Notes: generated from the sequence alone by a model not told the origin. Shown: positions 9,722-19,102, counted from the first letter of the stretch. The stretch is 34,184 nucleotides of DNA from Anaerolineae bacterium (GCA_026991395.1 JALXBP010000084.1:20221-54404), one strand, 5' to 3'. A program made the numbers and translations.

Positions 9722-10861
9722 TCAGTCGCTCATCGCCAGATCACCGACGATGTTGGCGTAGCCCGCCTCCATCACCCGCTGGCTGAGGCGAAGGAAAGGA
9801 TGCAACGCATCGGGCAGCGCCCGGTAACAGGCCCGATAGGCCCGCCGGACCTCCTGGAGGATGATCTCGCTGAACATCTCGACATCCCGGCGGCGGAGAG
9901 CTTCCATCAGCGGAGGACGGGAGCGCCCGTCGATGTCGCCGACCTCCAGCAACGCCTCCAGGTAGCGCGGGTGCGGCTGGTTGAAGAGGTTGATGGAGAA
10001 GAGGTCCCAACCGGCGACCTTGCCCTCGTCCGTCAGGCGATCGCCCCAGTCGTCGAAGAGGCGAATAGCCAGCGACGGCTGACGGCTCAGCATCTCGATG
10101 GGCCGCCGAGCCTCCTCGATCGCCGCCAGCGAGGGCAGGCGGGGATCGCGGCGACGGTAGAGCGCGTAGATGACGGAGGTTACGTAGATGAGGCCGTTCA
10201 TCCGCACGGTATGCCTCGCCAGTTCATCCGCGTGCCGCGCCCAGAAAAGCGCTCTCTCCTCCTCTTCCATCTCCCGATAGCGGCGGGAGAGCCGTGCCAC
10301 CTCCATCTCGCGCCAAAGCGTTTCGATGAAGGCTTCACGCATAACGAAGGGGCGATCCTCCTCCGCGGTCAGTTGCTCGATGACCGAGCGCAGACGCTCG
10401 AGGCCGTAGGTGCGCGTCCTCACCAGCGCCGGAGGAGCGGACGGCGCAGGCGCAGGCTCGACGATCGCCGGCCAGTGCCGATGCAGGTAGCGGTGGAGAG
10501 CCTCCTCCATCGCCCGGTCCCCGCGATCCATAGCGTGATCGGTCCAGTAAACGAGGGCGATACTGACACCGGCTTCGGCCACCTCCGCGACCGATTCGAT
10601 CTCACCCGCCGTAACCATCGCACAGAAGACCGTCGATTTGTTGACGAGCTGCCGCAGCCAGCTTTCGATCTGCGCTTCAGAGGCGGGGACCATCCAGCGC
10701 CGCAGAACCGGGCGGAGCGTCGTCAACAGGTGCGCGTAGACGGCACCGATGTAAGCCTGCATCGAGGGCACATCGAGCCTTTCCAGCGGCGGATAAGAAT
10801 CGGGCAGCACTTTGTTGCGCCAGGTGGAGAGGATGAGTTCCCGCACTTTGCCGTTCGACAT
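9722..10861 (-). CDS. Putative class I isoprenoid/terpene synthase-like protein
   Basis: All-helical sequence with two Asp-rich motifs in plausible positions: YWTDHAMDRGD, and RLFDDWGDRLTDEG (DDxxDxxxD-like) followed by INLFNQPHPRYLEALLE. Start MSNGKVREL at 10861, preceded by AGGAG. Confidence 0.5.
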   Translation of the reverse strand: MSNGKVRELILSTWRNKVLPDSYPPLERLDVPSMQAYIGAVYAHLLTTLRPVLRRWMVPASEAQIESWLRQLVNKSTVFCAMVTAGEIESVAEVAEAGVSIALVYWTDHAMDRGDRAMEEALHRYLHRHWPAIVEPAPAPSAPPALVRTRTYGLERLRSVIEQLTAEEDRPFVMREAFIETLWREMEVARLSRRYREMEEEERALFWARHADELARHTVRMNGLIYVTSVIYALYRRRDPRLPSLAAIEEARRPIEMLSRQPSLAIRLFDDWGDRLTDEGKVAGWDLFSINLFNQPHPRYLEALLEVGDIDGRSRPPLMEALRRRDVEMFSEIILQEVRRAYRACYRALPDALHPFLRLSQRVMEAGYANIVGDLAMSD

Positions 10862-11141
10862 TGTTATTCTCCTCGAGAAACATCGATGAAAGCGCGATGC
10901 CGGAGCGGCAATCCGCAGCATCGAGAGAAAGGCCGCCAACATCTCGGATTATAGCGCAATTTCTTTTTTACGGCAATAGCGATTTTCGCGCCCCTCCCCG
11001 AAGTCTGCAGAAGAGGGTTGCAAAAGAAAATGCAAACCGCTCCCGACCCCGGCCACCCCGGACTTCAACATCGGTCGTTTTGGGTTATGATGGAAAGCCC
11101 TGAGGTGCGGCAACCGCATCAGACCACGGAACGGGGGAGCT

Positions 11142-12296
11142 ATGGCAGAACGGAAATGGGCGGCCACGAGTGCGCCGCCGGGAGTCGTAACCTGGGCCGA
11201 AATCGACCTGGCGGCCATCGCCGCCAACACCGAAGCCATCCGGCGCTGGGTCGGCCCGCAGACGGAGATCATCGCCATCATCAAGGCCAACGCCTACGGC
11301 CACGACGAGGTCGCCGTCGCGCGGACGGTGCTCGAAGCGGGGGCGACCCGCCTCGCCGTCCACCGGACGATCGACGGTGTCCGCCTCCGCCGCGAGGGGA
11401 TCGAGGCTCCCGTCCTCATCCTCGGCTACACGCCGCCCTCCGGCCTGCCGATGGTCATCGAGCATCACCTCACGCCGACCATCATCGACGCCGAAGTGGC
11501 CAGCCAACTCGACGCGCTGGCCCCCCACCCCATCCCCATCCACGTCAAGGTGGATACGGGGATGAGCCGCTACGGCCTCTTCCCCGACGAGGTCGTTCCC
11601 TTCCTCGACCTCGTGGCGGCGCTGCCCAAGGTCTGGGTCGAGGGGCTCTTTTCCCACTTCGCCACCGCCGACGAGGCGGATCGCGGCCCGATGCTGGAGC
11701 AGTGGCACCGCTTCCAGGCGGTGATGGCGGCGGTCGAGGCGGCGGGGCACCACATCCCCGTGCGCCACATCTGCAACAGTGCCGCCCTCATCGCCCTGCC
11801 GGAAGCCCACCTCGACGCCGTCCGCCCCGGTATCCTCCTCTACGGGATGAATCCCTCGGCGGAATGTCAGGCCCCCTTCTCGCTGCGCCCGGCGCTCTCA
11901 CTCAAGAGCCTCGTCGTCCGCGTGCGCACGCTGCCCGCCGGAGCGGCCATCGGCTACGGACGTACCTACATCACCGAGCGAGCGATGACCGTCGCGCTGG
12001 TCCCCATCGGCTACGGCGACGGCTACCATCGGCTCATCTCCAACCGGGGCGAGGTGCTCATCCACGGGCGGCGCGTCCCGATTCGCGGGCGCGTCAGCAT
12101 GGATCAGATCGTCGTGGATGTGAGCGAACTGGAGGATGTGCGCGTGGGGGATGAAGTCGTCGCCATCGGTCGCCAGGGGGATGAGGTCATCACCGCCGAG
12201 GAGGTCGCCGTCTGGGCGGAGACGATCAACTATGAGGTGGTAACCGCCCTCCATCCGCAGGTCGTGCGTCTCTACCTCGGCGGCTCTGCCACTTGA
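11142..12296 (+). CDS. alr: Alanine racemase
   Basis: PLP-lysine motif IIAIIKANAYGHD, KVDTGMSRYG, HICNSAALIALPEAHLDAVRPGILLYGMNP, AIGYGRTY, IGYGDGYHR, RGRVSMDQIVVDV. Confidence 0.95.
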   Translation: MAERKWAATSAPPGVVTWAEIDLAAIAANTEAIRRWVGPQTEIIAIIKANAYGHDEVAVARTVLEAGATRLAVHRTIDGVRLRREGIEAPVLILGYTPPSGLPMVIEHHLTPTIIDAEVASQLDALAPHPIPIHVKVDTGMSRYGLFPDEVVPFLDLVAALPKVWVEGLFSHFATADEADRGPMLEQWHRFQAVMAAVEAAGHHIPVRHICNSAALIALPEAHLDAVRPGILLYGMNPSAECQAPFSLRPALSLKSLVVRVRTLPAGAAIGYGRTYITERAMTVALVPIGYGDGYHRLISNRGEVLIHGRRVPIRGRVSMDQIVVDVSELEDVRVGDEVVAIGRQGDEVITAEEVAVWAETINYEVVTALHPQVVRLYLGGSAT

Positions 12297-12320
12297 CAGC
12301 GCGACACTATCGGCTAAGAT
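12293..12320 (+). promoter_or_regulatory. Promoter for nrdR-nrdJ, overlapping the alr stop codon
   Basis: TTGACA (12293-12298), N16, TAAGAT (12315-12320). The spacer contains ACACTAT, resembling an NrdR-box half. Confidence 0.6.
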
Positions 12321-12414
12321 GCAACCCGCTAAAGGTGCCGCTTTTGGCCGCTCGCACCACAACATCTTGGGTATCGAGGAGGCACCGCAGTCAGCCCGCA
12401 GGGAAGGAGTCGTG

Positions 12415-12870
12415 ATGAAGTGCCCCTACTGTCACAGCACGAGGACCCGCGTCATCGACACGCGAAGTGATAGCGCAGGCAACATACGGCGGCGCCGTCG
12501 CTGCCAGGATTGTGGCAAACGCTTCACCACGCTGGAGCGCCCCGTCATCACCACGCCGCTCGTCATCAAGCGAGACGGTCGGCGCGAGCCGTTCGACCGC
12601 GAAAAGATTCTCTCCGGCCTGCGCATCGCCTGCGCCCGCCGCCCCATCGCCGCCGACGAGCTGGAGCGCCTGGTCGATCGCGTCGAGTACACCATCCGCC
12701 AGCGGGGCCGCACCGAGGTCAAGAGCAAGATCATCGGCGATGCCGTTCTCGACGAACTGCGCGAACTGGACGAAGTCGCCTACATCCGCTACGCCATCGT
12801 CTACCTGGGTCTGCAGGATTTGGAAGCCGTCCGTCGAGAGATCGACCGCATCCGTTCCCTTCACCGCTGA
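12415..12870 (+). CDS. nrdR: Transcriptional repressor NrdR
   Basis: MKCPYCHSTRTRVIDTR...RRRRRCQDCGKRFTTLERP zinc ribbon plus ATP-cone region; RBS GGAAGGAG upstream. Confidence 0.95.
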   Translation: MKCPYCHSTRTRVIDTRSDSAGNIRRRRRCQDCGKRFTTLERPVITTPLVIKRDGRREPFDREKILSGLRIACARRPIAADELERLVDRVEYTIRQRGRTEVKSKIIGDAVLDELRELDEVAYIRYAIVYLGLQDLEAVRREIDRIRSLHR

Positions 12871-12894
12871 CCGTTTCCGAATTTCCGTCCCATC

Positions 12895-12915
12895 AGCGCC
12901 CTGCCCAAGGGCGCT
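12895..12915 (+). terminator. Hairpin between nrdR and nrdJ (attenuator or partial terminator candidate)
   Basis: AGCGCCCT-GCCCA-AGGGCGCT followed by TT: perfect 8-bp stem. Confidence 0.5.
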
Positions 12916-12960
12916 TTACTTGCCCTGCGCAGGTGAAAATGAGAAAGGAGGTCTATTCTG

Positions 12961-15555
12961 ATGGACATTCTCGATCTACCGATATTGACAGAGGAACAAC
13001 TCCGTGCCCAATTCAGCGAGAACGCGCTCACCGTCCTGCGAAGGCGCTACCTGCGCCGCAACGAGAAAGGCGAACCGGCGGAGACGATCTCGGAGATGTT
13101 CCGTCGCGTCGCCCGCCACGTCGCCCAGGCGGAAGCGGAGATGGGGGGCGATCCGCACGACGCCGAGGAGCGTTTCTACCGCCTGCTGACCTACCTGCGC
13201 TTCATCCCCAACTCGCCGACGTTCACCGGTGCGGGCACGCCGCTGGGACAGCTCGCCGCCTGCTTCGTTCTCCCCATCAAAGACGATATGGGCCGCATCG
13301 AGGGAGGCATCTTCCAGACGCTGCGCGATGCCGCCCTCATCCAGCAAACCGGCGGCGGTAACGGCTTCTCCTTCTCGCGCCTGCGCCCCAAGGACACCCT
13401 CGTCAAGAGCAGTATGGGGAAAGCGACGGGGCCGCTCGGCTTCCTGCACGTGTACGATGTCGCCTTCGGCGAGATCGCCCAGGGGGGGACACGTCGCGGA
13501 GCCAATATGGGCGTCCTGCGCATCGACCACCCCGACATCGAAAGTTTCATCACCAGCAAGACCGACGAGAACGCCATCACCAACTTCAACATCTCCGTGG
13601 GGATGCTCGATGCCTTTATGGAGGCGGTGGAGAAGGACGAGATGTGGCCGCTCCGCTTTCCCGATGTTCTCCATCCCAAATACCGCACCTTCCACGGCAC
13701 TTTGGAGGATGCAGAGGAGGCCGGCATCCCCATCAAGACCTACCGCAAAGTCCGCGCCCGCGAGCTTTTCCAGAAGATCGTCCACCAGGCATGGCGCAAC
13801 GGCGAACCGGGCATGCTCTTCCTCGACACCGCCAACCGCGACAACCCCGTCCCGCACCTGGGACGCTACGAAAGCACCAATCCCTGCGGGGAGCAGTTCC
13901 TCCTCCCCTACGAAAGCTGCTGCCTCGGCTCCATCAACCTCGCCCGCCACCTCGCCCACACGGAGGACGGTCGCCCCACCGTCGATTGGGCCAAGCTGGC
14001 CGAATCCGTCCATCTGGCCGTGCGCTTCCTCGACGACGTCGTGGAGGCCAACGGGTACGTGCCCGCCGTCCCGCAACTGAAGGAAGCCGCCCAGCGCTCG
14101 CGCCGCATCGGGCTGGGGATCATGGGGCTGGCCGATCTCCTCTTCCATATGCGCATCCCCTACGGCAGCGAGGAGGGACAGGAGATCGCCGCGCAGTTGA
14201 TGGAATTCATCCGCTACGAGGCGATGCTGGCGAGCATCGACCTTGCCTCCCGGCGCGGTCCCTTCGCCACCATCAAAGGCAGCGTCTACGATCCGGAGAA
14301 CGTTACGTGGAGACCGCCCGCCTGGCCCGAATGGCTCGGCGGCAAGCCTCGCCACGACTGGGGACGCCCGCCCATCCACTGGGAGCGCGTCCTGGAGGGA
14401 CTGCGCCAACACGGCATCCGCAACGCGGCCCAACTGACCATCGCCCCCACGGGGACGATCGCCACCGTCGCCGGAGCCGAGGGCTACGGCTGCGAGCCAG
14501 TCTTCGCTCTGGCCTACACGCGCAACGTCCACGAGGCCGATCGCATCATCCCGCTGCGCTACGTCAGCAAGGCCTTCACCCGCGCCCTGGAAGAGACCGA
14601 CCTCGATGAAGCGACCAGGGAGGCCATCTTCGAGCAAGTCGCCCTCACCGGCAGTTGTCAGCAGGTCGAGGAGGTGCCGGAAGCCATCCGCCGCGTCTTC
14701 GTCGTCGCCTCCGACGTCCCCGCCGAAGGGCACGTCCGCATGCAGGCGGCCCTCCAGATTTTCGTCGATGCGTCCATCTCCAAGACGATCAACTTCCCCG
14801 CCGATGCGACGGAAGAGGATGTTGCCAATGCCTTCAAACTTGCCTGGAAGCTGGGCTGCAAGGGGCTGACCGTCTACGTGGCCGGTTCCCGTGAACACGA
14901 GGTACTGGAGACGGAGGCGACGCGCAAGGCGAAGAACGGCGAAGCTCCGGCCCCATCTGACGAGGCCGCAGGAGAGACAACGGAGGAGGAACCTTGCACG
15001 CCGCCGAAGCTCAAGCCGTGGGAAGGCCCCACCATTCGGCCCCGCCCACCACGGCTCGTGGGGCGCACATACCGCATGCCGACCCCCGTCGGTGCGGCCT
15101 TCATCACCATCAACAGCAACGGGCACGACCAACCCTTCGAGGTCTTCATCAACGTCGCCAAGGCCGGCTCGGAGACGGCGGCGATGGCCGAAGCCATCGG
15201 CAGGCTCATCTCCCTCGTCCTGCGGCTCCCCTCCGCGATGGAGCCGATCGACCGGCTGGAGGAAGTTACGGCCCAGCTACGCGGCATCGGCGGCGGGCGG
15301 CCCTTAGGCTTCGGGCACAACCGCGTCCTCAGCCTCCCCGACGGCGTCGCCCGCGCCATCCAAACCTACCTGGAGGAATACGAGGCCGCCGATGAAGACG
15401 AGGACGAGGAGGAGCCCCCCGCCTTCGAGGAGCCGCCCGTCGTGCAACAGGCACTCTTCCCCACCGGCGATCTCTGCCCCGTCTGCGGCCAGCCGACGAT
15501 GGTCTACACCGAAGGATGTCGTCGCTGCTACAGTTGCGGTCACAGCGAATGCTAA
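12961..15555 (+). CDS. nrdJ: Adenosylcobalamin-dependent (class II) ribonucleoside-diphosphate reductase
   Basis: [80 protein letters not shown]-terminal CPVCG...[20 protein letters not shown] upstream. Confidence 0.96.
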   Translation: MDILDLPILTEEQLRAQFSENALTVLRRRYLRRNEKGEPAETISEMFRRVARHVAQAEAEMGGDPHDAEERFYRLLTYLRFIPNSPTFTGAGTPLGQLAACFVLPIKDDMGRIEGGIFQTLRDAALIQQTGGGNGFSFSRLRPKDTLVKSSMGKATGPLGFLHVYDVAFGEIAQGGTRRGANMGVLRIDHPDIESFITSKTDENAITNFNISVGMLDAFMEAVEKDEMWPLRFPDVLHPKYRTFHGTLEDAEEAGIPIKTYRKVRARELFQKIVHQAWRNGEPGMLFLDTANRDNPVPHLGRYESTNPCGEQFLLPYESCCLGSINLARHLAHTEDGRPTVDWAKLAESVHLAVRFLDDVVEANGYVPAVPQLKEAAQRSRRIGLGIMGLADLLFHMRIPYGSEEGQEIAAQLMEFIRYEAMLASIDLASRRGPFATIKGSVYDPENVTWRPPAWPEWLGGKPRHDWGRPPIHWERVLEGLRQHGIRNAAQLTIAPTGTIATVAGAEGYGCEPVFALAYTRNVHEADRIIPLRYVSKAFTRALEETDLDEATREAIFEQVALTGSCQQVEEVPEAIRRVFVVASDVPAEGHVRMQAALQIFVDASISKTINFPADATEEDVANAFKLAWKLGCKGLTVYVAGSREHEVLETEATRKAKNGEAPAPSDEAAGETTEEEPCTPPKLKPWEGPTIRPRPPRLVGRTYRMPTPVGAAFITINSNGHDQPFEVFINVAKAGSETAAMAEAIGRLISLVLRLPSAMEPIDRLEEVTAQLRGIGGGRPLGFGHNRVLSLPDGVARAIQTYLEEYEAADEDEDEEEPPAFEEPPVVQQALFPTGDLCPVCGQPTMVYTEGCRRCYSCGHSEC

Positions 15556-15572
15556 GGCTCTTTCCAACGACG

Positions 15573-15600
15573 AACGGGGAGGCACTTGGCCTCCCCGTTT
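15573..15600 (+). terminator. Intrinsic terminator of nrdJ
   Basis: AACGGGGAGGC-ACTTG-GCCTCCCCGTT followed by T: 11-bp perfect stem. Confidence 0.75.
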
Positions 15601-15633
15601 GTCGAGCGCGTCGGGTGTCGAGTGGTGTGGGTG

Positions 15634-15659
15634 TATTGGCTGCAGAAGGGGTTTTAGGC
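15634..15659 (-). other. Truncated attC-like half site downstream of the HEPN-like gene
   Basis: Minus strand GCCTAAAACCCCTTCTGCAGCC, 8 nt after the TGA. It shares TCTGCAGC with the stem of the 29930-30038 site. No matching right half was found before the nrdJ terminator. Confidence 0.3.
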
Positions 15660-15667
15660 AGAATCTA

Positions 15668-16279
15668 TCACGGATATTGTACAGCTATGTAAGCCATCTG
15701 CCGTAATTGGATTACCCATATTTCAAACAATGCAACACCGGAAGGCAATTGAGGCTGGCTCGCCCAATCTATCGGTCGCGCTTGTGCTGCCATCCCGATG
15801 GAGCGAGCAATACTCCTAACATGTTTAGCAGTTGTAGCATTGCGATGCGCAAAGAAGTTTCGCATTCGGCGTAAGTCATCCACCGGTGATGGTGTCATGC
15901 CGAGTCCTCCGCTGACATTTAGAAAATTCGTGATACTGAGTCTTTGGGCTGCACTGATACTCTCATTGGCATCCGCCCAACGAGGTTCACGCCTACCCCC
16001 TTTACGGGTTTTGATCTTAGCCCTACTAATAGCATCACCCCTTGAGCGAATATCTGGTGCTTTAGGGACAATCACGCCGTTAATTGAATAGGGACGAGCA
16101 TAACTTGAAATAATAATCAGTTCCCTACAAAATCTCGCCCAAGCGTCATGCAATCTTATCACACTCATTTCCCTCGCTTGCACGGGGCAGATTGCACTAT
16201 GCGCATTGTTAAAGCAATGTAGCAATACCGCCGTTTCCATGACGAAACGGCGATACAGTTTTCCCAAGTCTTTCAGCAT
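15668..16279 (-). CDS. Uncharacterised protein with HEPN-like Rx4H motif
   Basis: RRMRNFFAHRN (R140-N-F-F-A-H145) matches the HEPN Rx4-6H active-site pattern. Starts 3 nt after the DUF262 stop. Confidence 0.55.
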   Translation of the reverse strand: MLKDLGKLYRRFVMETAVLLHCFNNAHSAICPVQAREMSVIRLHDAWARFCRELIIISSYARPYSINGVIVPKAPDIRSRGDAISRAKIKTRKGGRREPRWADANESISAAQRLSITNFLNVSGGLGMTPSPVDDLRRMRNFFAHRNATTAKHVRSIARSIGMAAQARPIDWASQPQLPSGVALFEIWVIQLRQMAYIAVQYP

Positions 16280-16282
16280 TCT

Positions 16283-17356
16283 TCACAACCGCTGTGGCAA
16301 TAATGCTCGAAAATAAACAGGGAAGCGCTTTCGACGGCTGGCAATACGCTGGGTAGTACCTGACGACGCCATCCAGAACTCTTTCAAATATGCTTCCGAA
16401 GGGGGCTCATCACTCTCCAATATTTGTGACAAGTAGCCTAGATTCTCTATCACCATAGAAATATTGCTGAGAGCGTGAGAACTCCTCGCCGGCATCCTCT
16501 CACCCATTTTCCCTTGGGGAATACCAAACAAGGCATGAGCAACTGCGGCATATAACATCAAGAAATGCGGAGATCTGCTAATTGGGCCATCAAGAGCTAA
16601 GGAAAGATTCCGTACAATAAATTCTATAACCTCATTAACTTTCAAGATCGTTTCTTCCTTGTTGGGGAAATCTTTATCATATTTAACGTACAGCTTTCTG
16701 ATATTGCGTTGTCCCCCATCAGTAACCCCTTCCAAAATCACTCCAAACATTTCTGCCATTAACGAATCGTCCAACATCCTCACACGTTGGCGCATAGAGA
16801 GAATCGAAAATCTTTCCCATAAGTCCTTACCCCATTGCATAGATGTATCATGCACCGCCCATTTGAAATCACCCTGAAATTCCGCATGGCGCAACTCAGC
16901 ATCGTTAAGTCGCACGTTATATGAATTCAATCGTGAGAATATTTCTAATACCTCCTCATCTGACGCATTGATTAGAAGTTCAACTGCCACAGTGTAGGAT
17001 AAAAAATGCTCTTGGATATCTTCCGAGAGAGTACTGTATCTATACCCTCTAAACTCCTTAGCTCTGCTTCCCAAGATCAGCTTGTCATCGGCAAACTCAA
17101 TAATTGCACGCAACCTCTGCTGCCCATCTACCACTTCACGGTATGATTTCTTAGTTCTCAAATCAATGCGAGAACGTATGTAGATTTTAGGTATGGGGTA
17201 ATTTCTTAGAATAGTATCTATCAGGTAAGACTTAGCAGCTTGCGTCCACACACTCCGGCGCTGAAAATCAGGATTTAGCTTAAGCTGTTTTTTTCTATGC
17301 CATTCAAGGAAGTCCGCAATAGTATATTGCTGAAGGTTTGATGTGGCCATTTTCAT
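16283..17356 (-). CDS. DUF262 (ParB-like/GmrSD-type) domain protein
   Basis: TIADFLEWHRKKQLKLNPDFQRRSVWTQAAKSYLIDTILRNYPIPKIYI...REVVDGQQRLRAIIEF is characteristic of DUF262. Alternative start at 17350. Confidence 0.9.
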   Translation of the reverse strand: MKMATSNLQQYTIADFLEWHRKKQLKLNPDFQRRSVWTQAAKSYLIDTILRNYPIPKIYIRSRIDLRTKKSYREVVDGQQRLRAIIEFADDKLILGSRAKEFRGYRYSTLSEDIQEHFLSYTVAVELLINASDEEVLEIFSRLNSYNVRLNDAELRHAEFQGDFKWAVHDTSMQWGKDLWERFSILSMRQRVRMLDDSLMAEMFGVILEGVTDGGQRNIRKLYVKYDKDFPNKEETILKVNEVIEFIVRNLSLALDGPISRSPHFLMLYAAVAHALFGIPQGKMGERMPARSSHALSNISMVIENLGYLSQILESDEPPSEAYLKEFWMASSGTTQRIASRRKRFPVYFRALLPQRL

Positions 17357-17388
17357 GCACCTCTTGAAATCCGATTTCTCAAAAGCCT

Positions 17389-17535
17389 GTCTAACAACAA
17401 CGTCAGTGAAGCTGCAACGCTACCACGGACATTATTGGCGACATATCTTTCTCGCAGGAGCCCCACTAGACTCACGAGAAGTACATCCGCCGGATGCAAG
17501 ACTAGACATTTTCTGCAGCTTTGCCCTAATTGGGC
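17389..17535 (-). other. attC-like recombination site between the PRTase and DUF262 genes
   Basis: Minus strand: GCCCAAT (RYYYAAC-like, one mismatch) ... TGTTGTTAGACAGGC (GTTAGAC = GTTRRRY). Arms TGCAGCTT/AAGCTGCA (17514-17521/17409-17416) and an inner TTCTCG/CGAGAA pairing. The right end GACGTTGTTGTTAGACAGGC closely matches GACGCTATTGTTAGGCAGGC at the 29.9-kb site. Confidence 0.55.
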
Positions 17536-18122
17536 TTGCGCGAATCTCGAACATAGCCATATCCCTTGTACATCCAAGGCATACGGAAATCCCCGGTAAT
17601 CTCTTTACCAAAATAATCTGGGCGATATGCAGAGGTAACCCCCTTTACAAAGCAAGCCGTCCGTATCTCTTGAGGATTTACTTGCTCAATTTCATGGAGA
17701 AAGAATTTCATTGTTCCTCCAGTAAGAACATCGCCAGCCACTAATAGTACCTTTTTCCCTCTGAGTGGGGCAAAGTCGATCATTCTGTTTTCCACTTCTA
17801 TCCGTTCCCCATCATGCCATTCATACATTCGATCCACACCTAGTAAGGGAATATTTCGCATCTTGTCCGGTACCCGTAAGTTTCCTGACAATAAGGCCCC
17901 AAGGATTGAACCACCTCGACCAATTCCCACAATCACGTCTGGAACAAACATATCACTGCTCATCTGGGAGATTAATTTCTTCACCAATTTATCCACCTCC
18001 GCCCAGCTAAAACTCCGCAGGTTAAGCCACACCTCTGCCGTTTTATACAAAGTGGCTAAAAAGCCAACAAATGCCAACGCATAACTCGCAATGTCGAAAA
18101 GGTTTTTTACATCCATTGTCAT
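17526..18122 (-). CDS. Membrane-anchored phosphoribosyltransferase-like protein
   Basis: N-terminal hydrophobic helix (IASYALAFVGFLATLYKTAEV), then VIVGIGRGGSILGALLSG and VLLVAGDVLTGGT (PRPP-loop-like). Confidence 0.75.
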   Translation of the reverse strand: MTMDVKNLFDIASYALAFVGFLATLYKTAEVWLNLRSFSWAEVDKLVKKLISQMSSDMFVPDVIVGIGRGGSILGALLSGNLRVPDKMRNIPLLGVDRMYEWHDGERIEVENRMIDFAPLRGKKVLLVAGDVLTGGTMKFFLHEIEQVNPQEIRTACFVKGVTSAYRPDYFGKEITGDFRMPWMYKGYGYVRDSRKPN

Positions 18123-18721
18123 CGCCCCACCAAAAACCCTAACTCCATATTGAGAGATTGCAGTTGTAAGTCACCCTCTTCCTTGAATAATAGTGTTGTC
18201 ACGCTGCAATTTGAACAAGGTAATAAACGGAACTTATTCAAGTCAAGTCCAAGAACTTGAGCAACTATTAGTCGGATAGTTGTGCGGTGAGAAACGCAAG
18301 CAACACTGCGAACTGATGTTTTCTGAGCAATAAACAGTATTTCATCATATACCTCCAATGCATGTTTCCGTATGCTTTTACCACCTGGGAAAGTCACCTC
18401 CCCTGGTGCAGTATGCCAACGCCGCATCACCTCATCGTCATATGTACGGGGTACTCCCTCATAATTTCCATAATCGAATTCAATTAATCCTTCAGTTATA
18501 ATTATCTCATGTTGTGGGAAAATAATCTTTGCGCTCTCAAGTGCACGGGACAATGGACTCGCAAACACTGCTTCTACAGGGAATTTAGAGAAAAATTCTC
18601 TAAGTCGATAGCATTGTTCCCTTCCAGTCTGAGATAAAGGAACATCACTCACTCCAGAAAGCAGATTTTTTTGGTTCTGCACACTTTCACCATGCCTAAT
18701 CAAATAAAGGCGCTTCATCAA
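18119..18721 (-). CDS. Histidine phosphatase (phosphoglycerate mutase-like) family protein
   Basis: LYLIRHGESVQNQ, VFASPLSRALESAKII, VACVSHRTTIRLIV. ATGA overlap (4 nt) with the downstream PRTase. Confidence 0.9.
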   Translation of the reverse strand: MMKRLYLIRHGESVQNQKNLLSGVSDVPLSQTGREQCYRLREFFSKFPVEAVFASPLSRALESAKIIFPQHEIIITEGLIEFDYGNYEGVPRTYDDEVMRRWHTAPGEVTFPGGKSIRKHALEVYDEILFIAQKTSVRSVACVSHRTTIRLIVAQVLGLDLNKFRLLPCSNCSVTTLLFKEEGDLQLQSLNMELGFLVGR

Positions 18722-18945
18722 ATCTTACCCCCGAAATGAATACAGAGAAACCCATACTAGTGCGACGCGTAAGCACCAAGCACCAGAGCGTCACGGATAC
18801 ACACAGAGGCCCATTCCATTATGCAGCATAACTTCTACATAACGCCTTCCCCTTTGAAACCATATGCGACTCCTCCCTTGCCCTTGAAACATCCCGGCTA
18901 CACCTCCATCACCGATGATCCTTCATTACCCTACGCTTCAAGCAA

Positions 18946-18974
18946 AATATATCCTATCTTGAGAATAGTGTCAA
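18946..18974 (-). promoter_or_regulatory. Pc-like promoter of array 1
   Basis: Minus strand TTGACA-N17-TATATT in CTTGACACTATTCTCAAGATAGGATATATTTTGCTTG. Near-identical copy at 30992-31020. Confidence 0.75.
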
Positions 18975-19070
18975 GAACGAGATACGTGCCCACCAATCCG
19001 GGGAACGGCTCAGCCTGAGAGGGCAGAGGAAGGTGTCGCCGAGGTGCAGGCATTGGAGGATTCATTGACC

Positions 19071-19102
19071 GAGGACGGGCACCATAGCGGCAACCCGTCC
19101 TC
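19071..19102 (-). terminator. Hairpin downstream of greA
   Basis: GAGGACGGG / CCCGTCCTC 9-bp perfect stem with a 14-nt loop. A second weaker hairpin directly follows the greA stop (19142-19160). Confidence 0.45.

Noticed and set aside
9533-10954. Plus-strand ORF of 473 aa
   Set aside because: Shadow of the 9722..10861 minus gene, which has a proper RBS and terminator.
12415-12961. Cobalamin riboswitch upstream of nrdJ
   Set aside because: The nrdR-nrdJ gap is only ~90 nt and shows no B12-box-like sequence; only a short hairpin is present.
12976-15132. Minus-strand ORF of 718 aa opposite nrdJ
   Set aside because: Shadow ORF due to high GC; nrdJ on the plus strand is unambiguous.
18821-19018. 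Plus-strand 65-aa ORF in the array-1 leader
   Set aside because: No RBS, low-complexity sequence, and it lies across the Pc-like promoter on the opposite strand.
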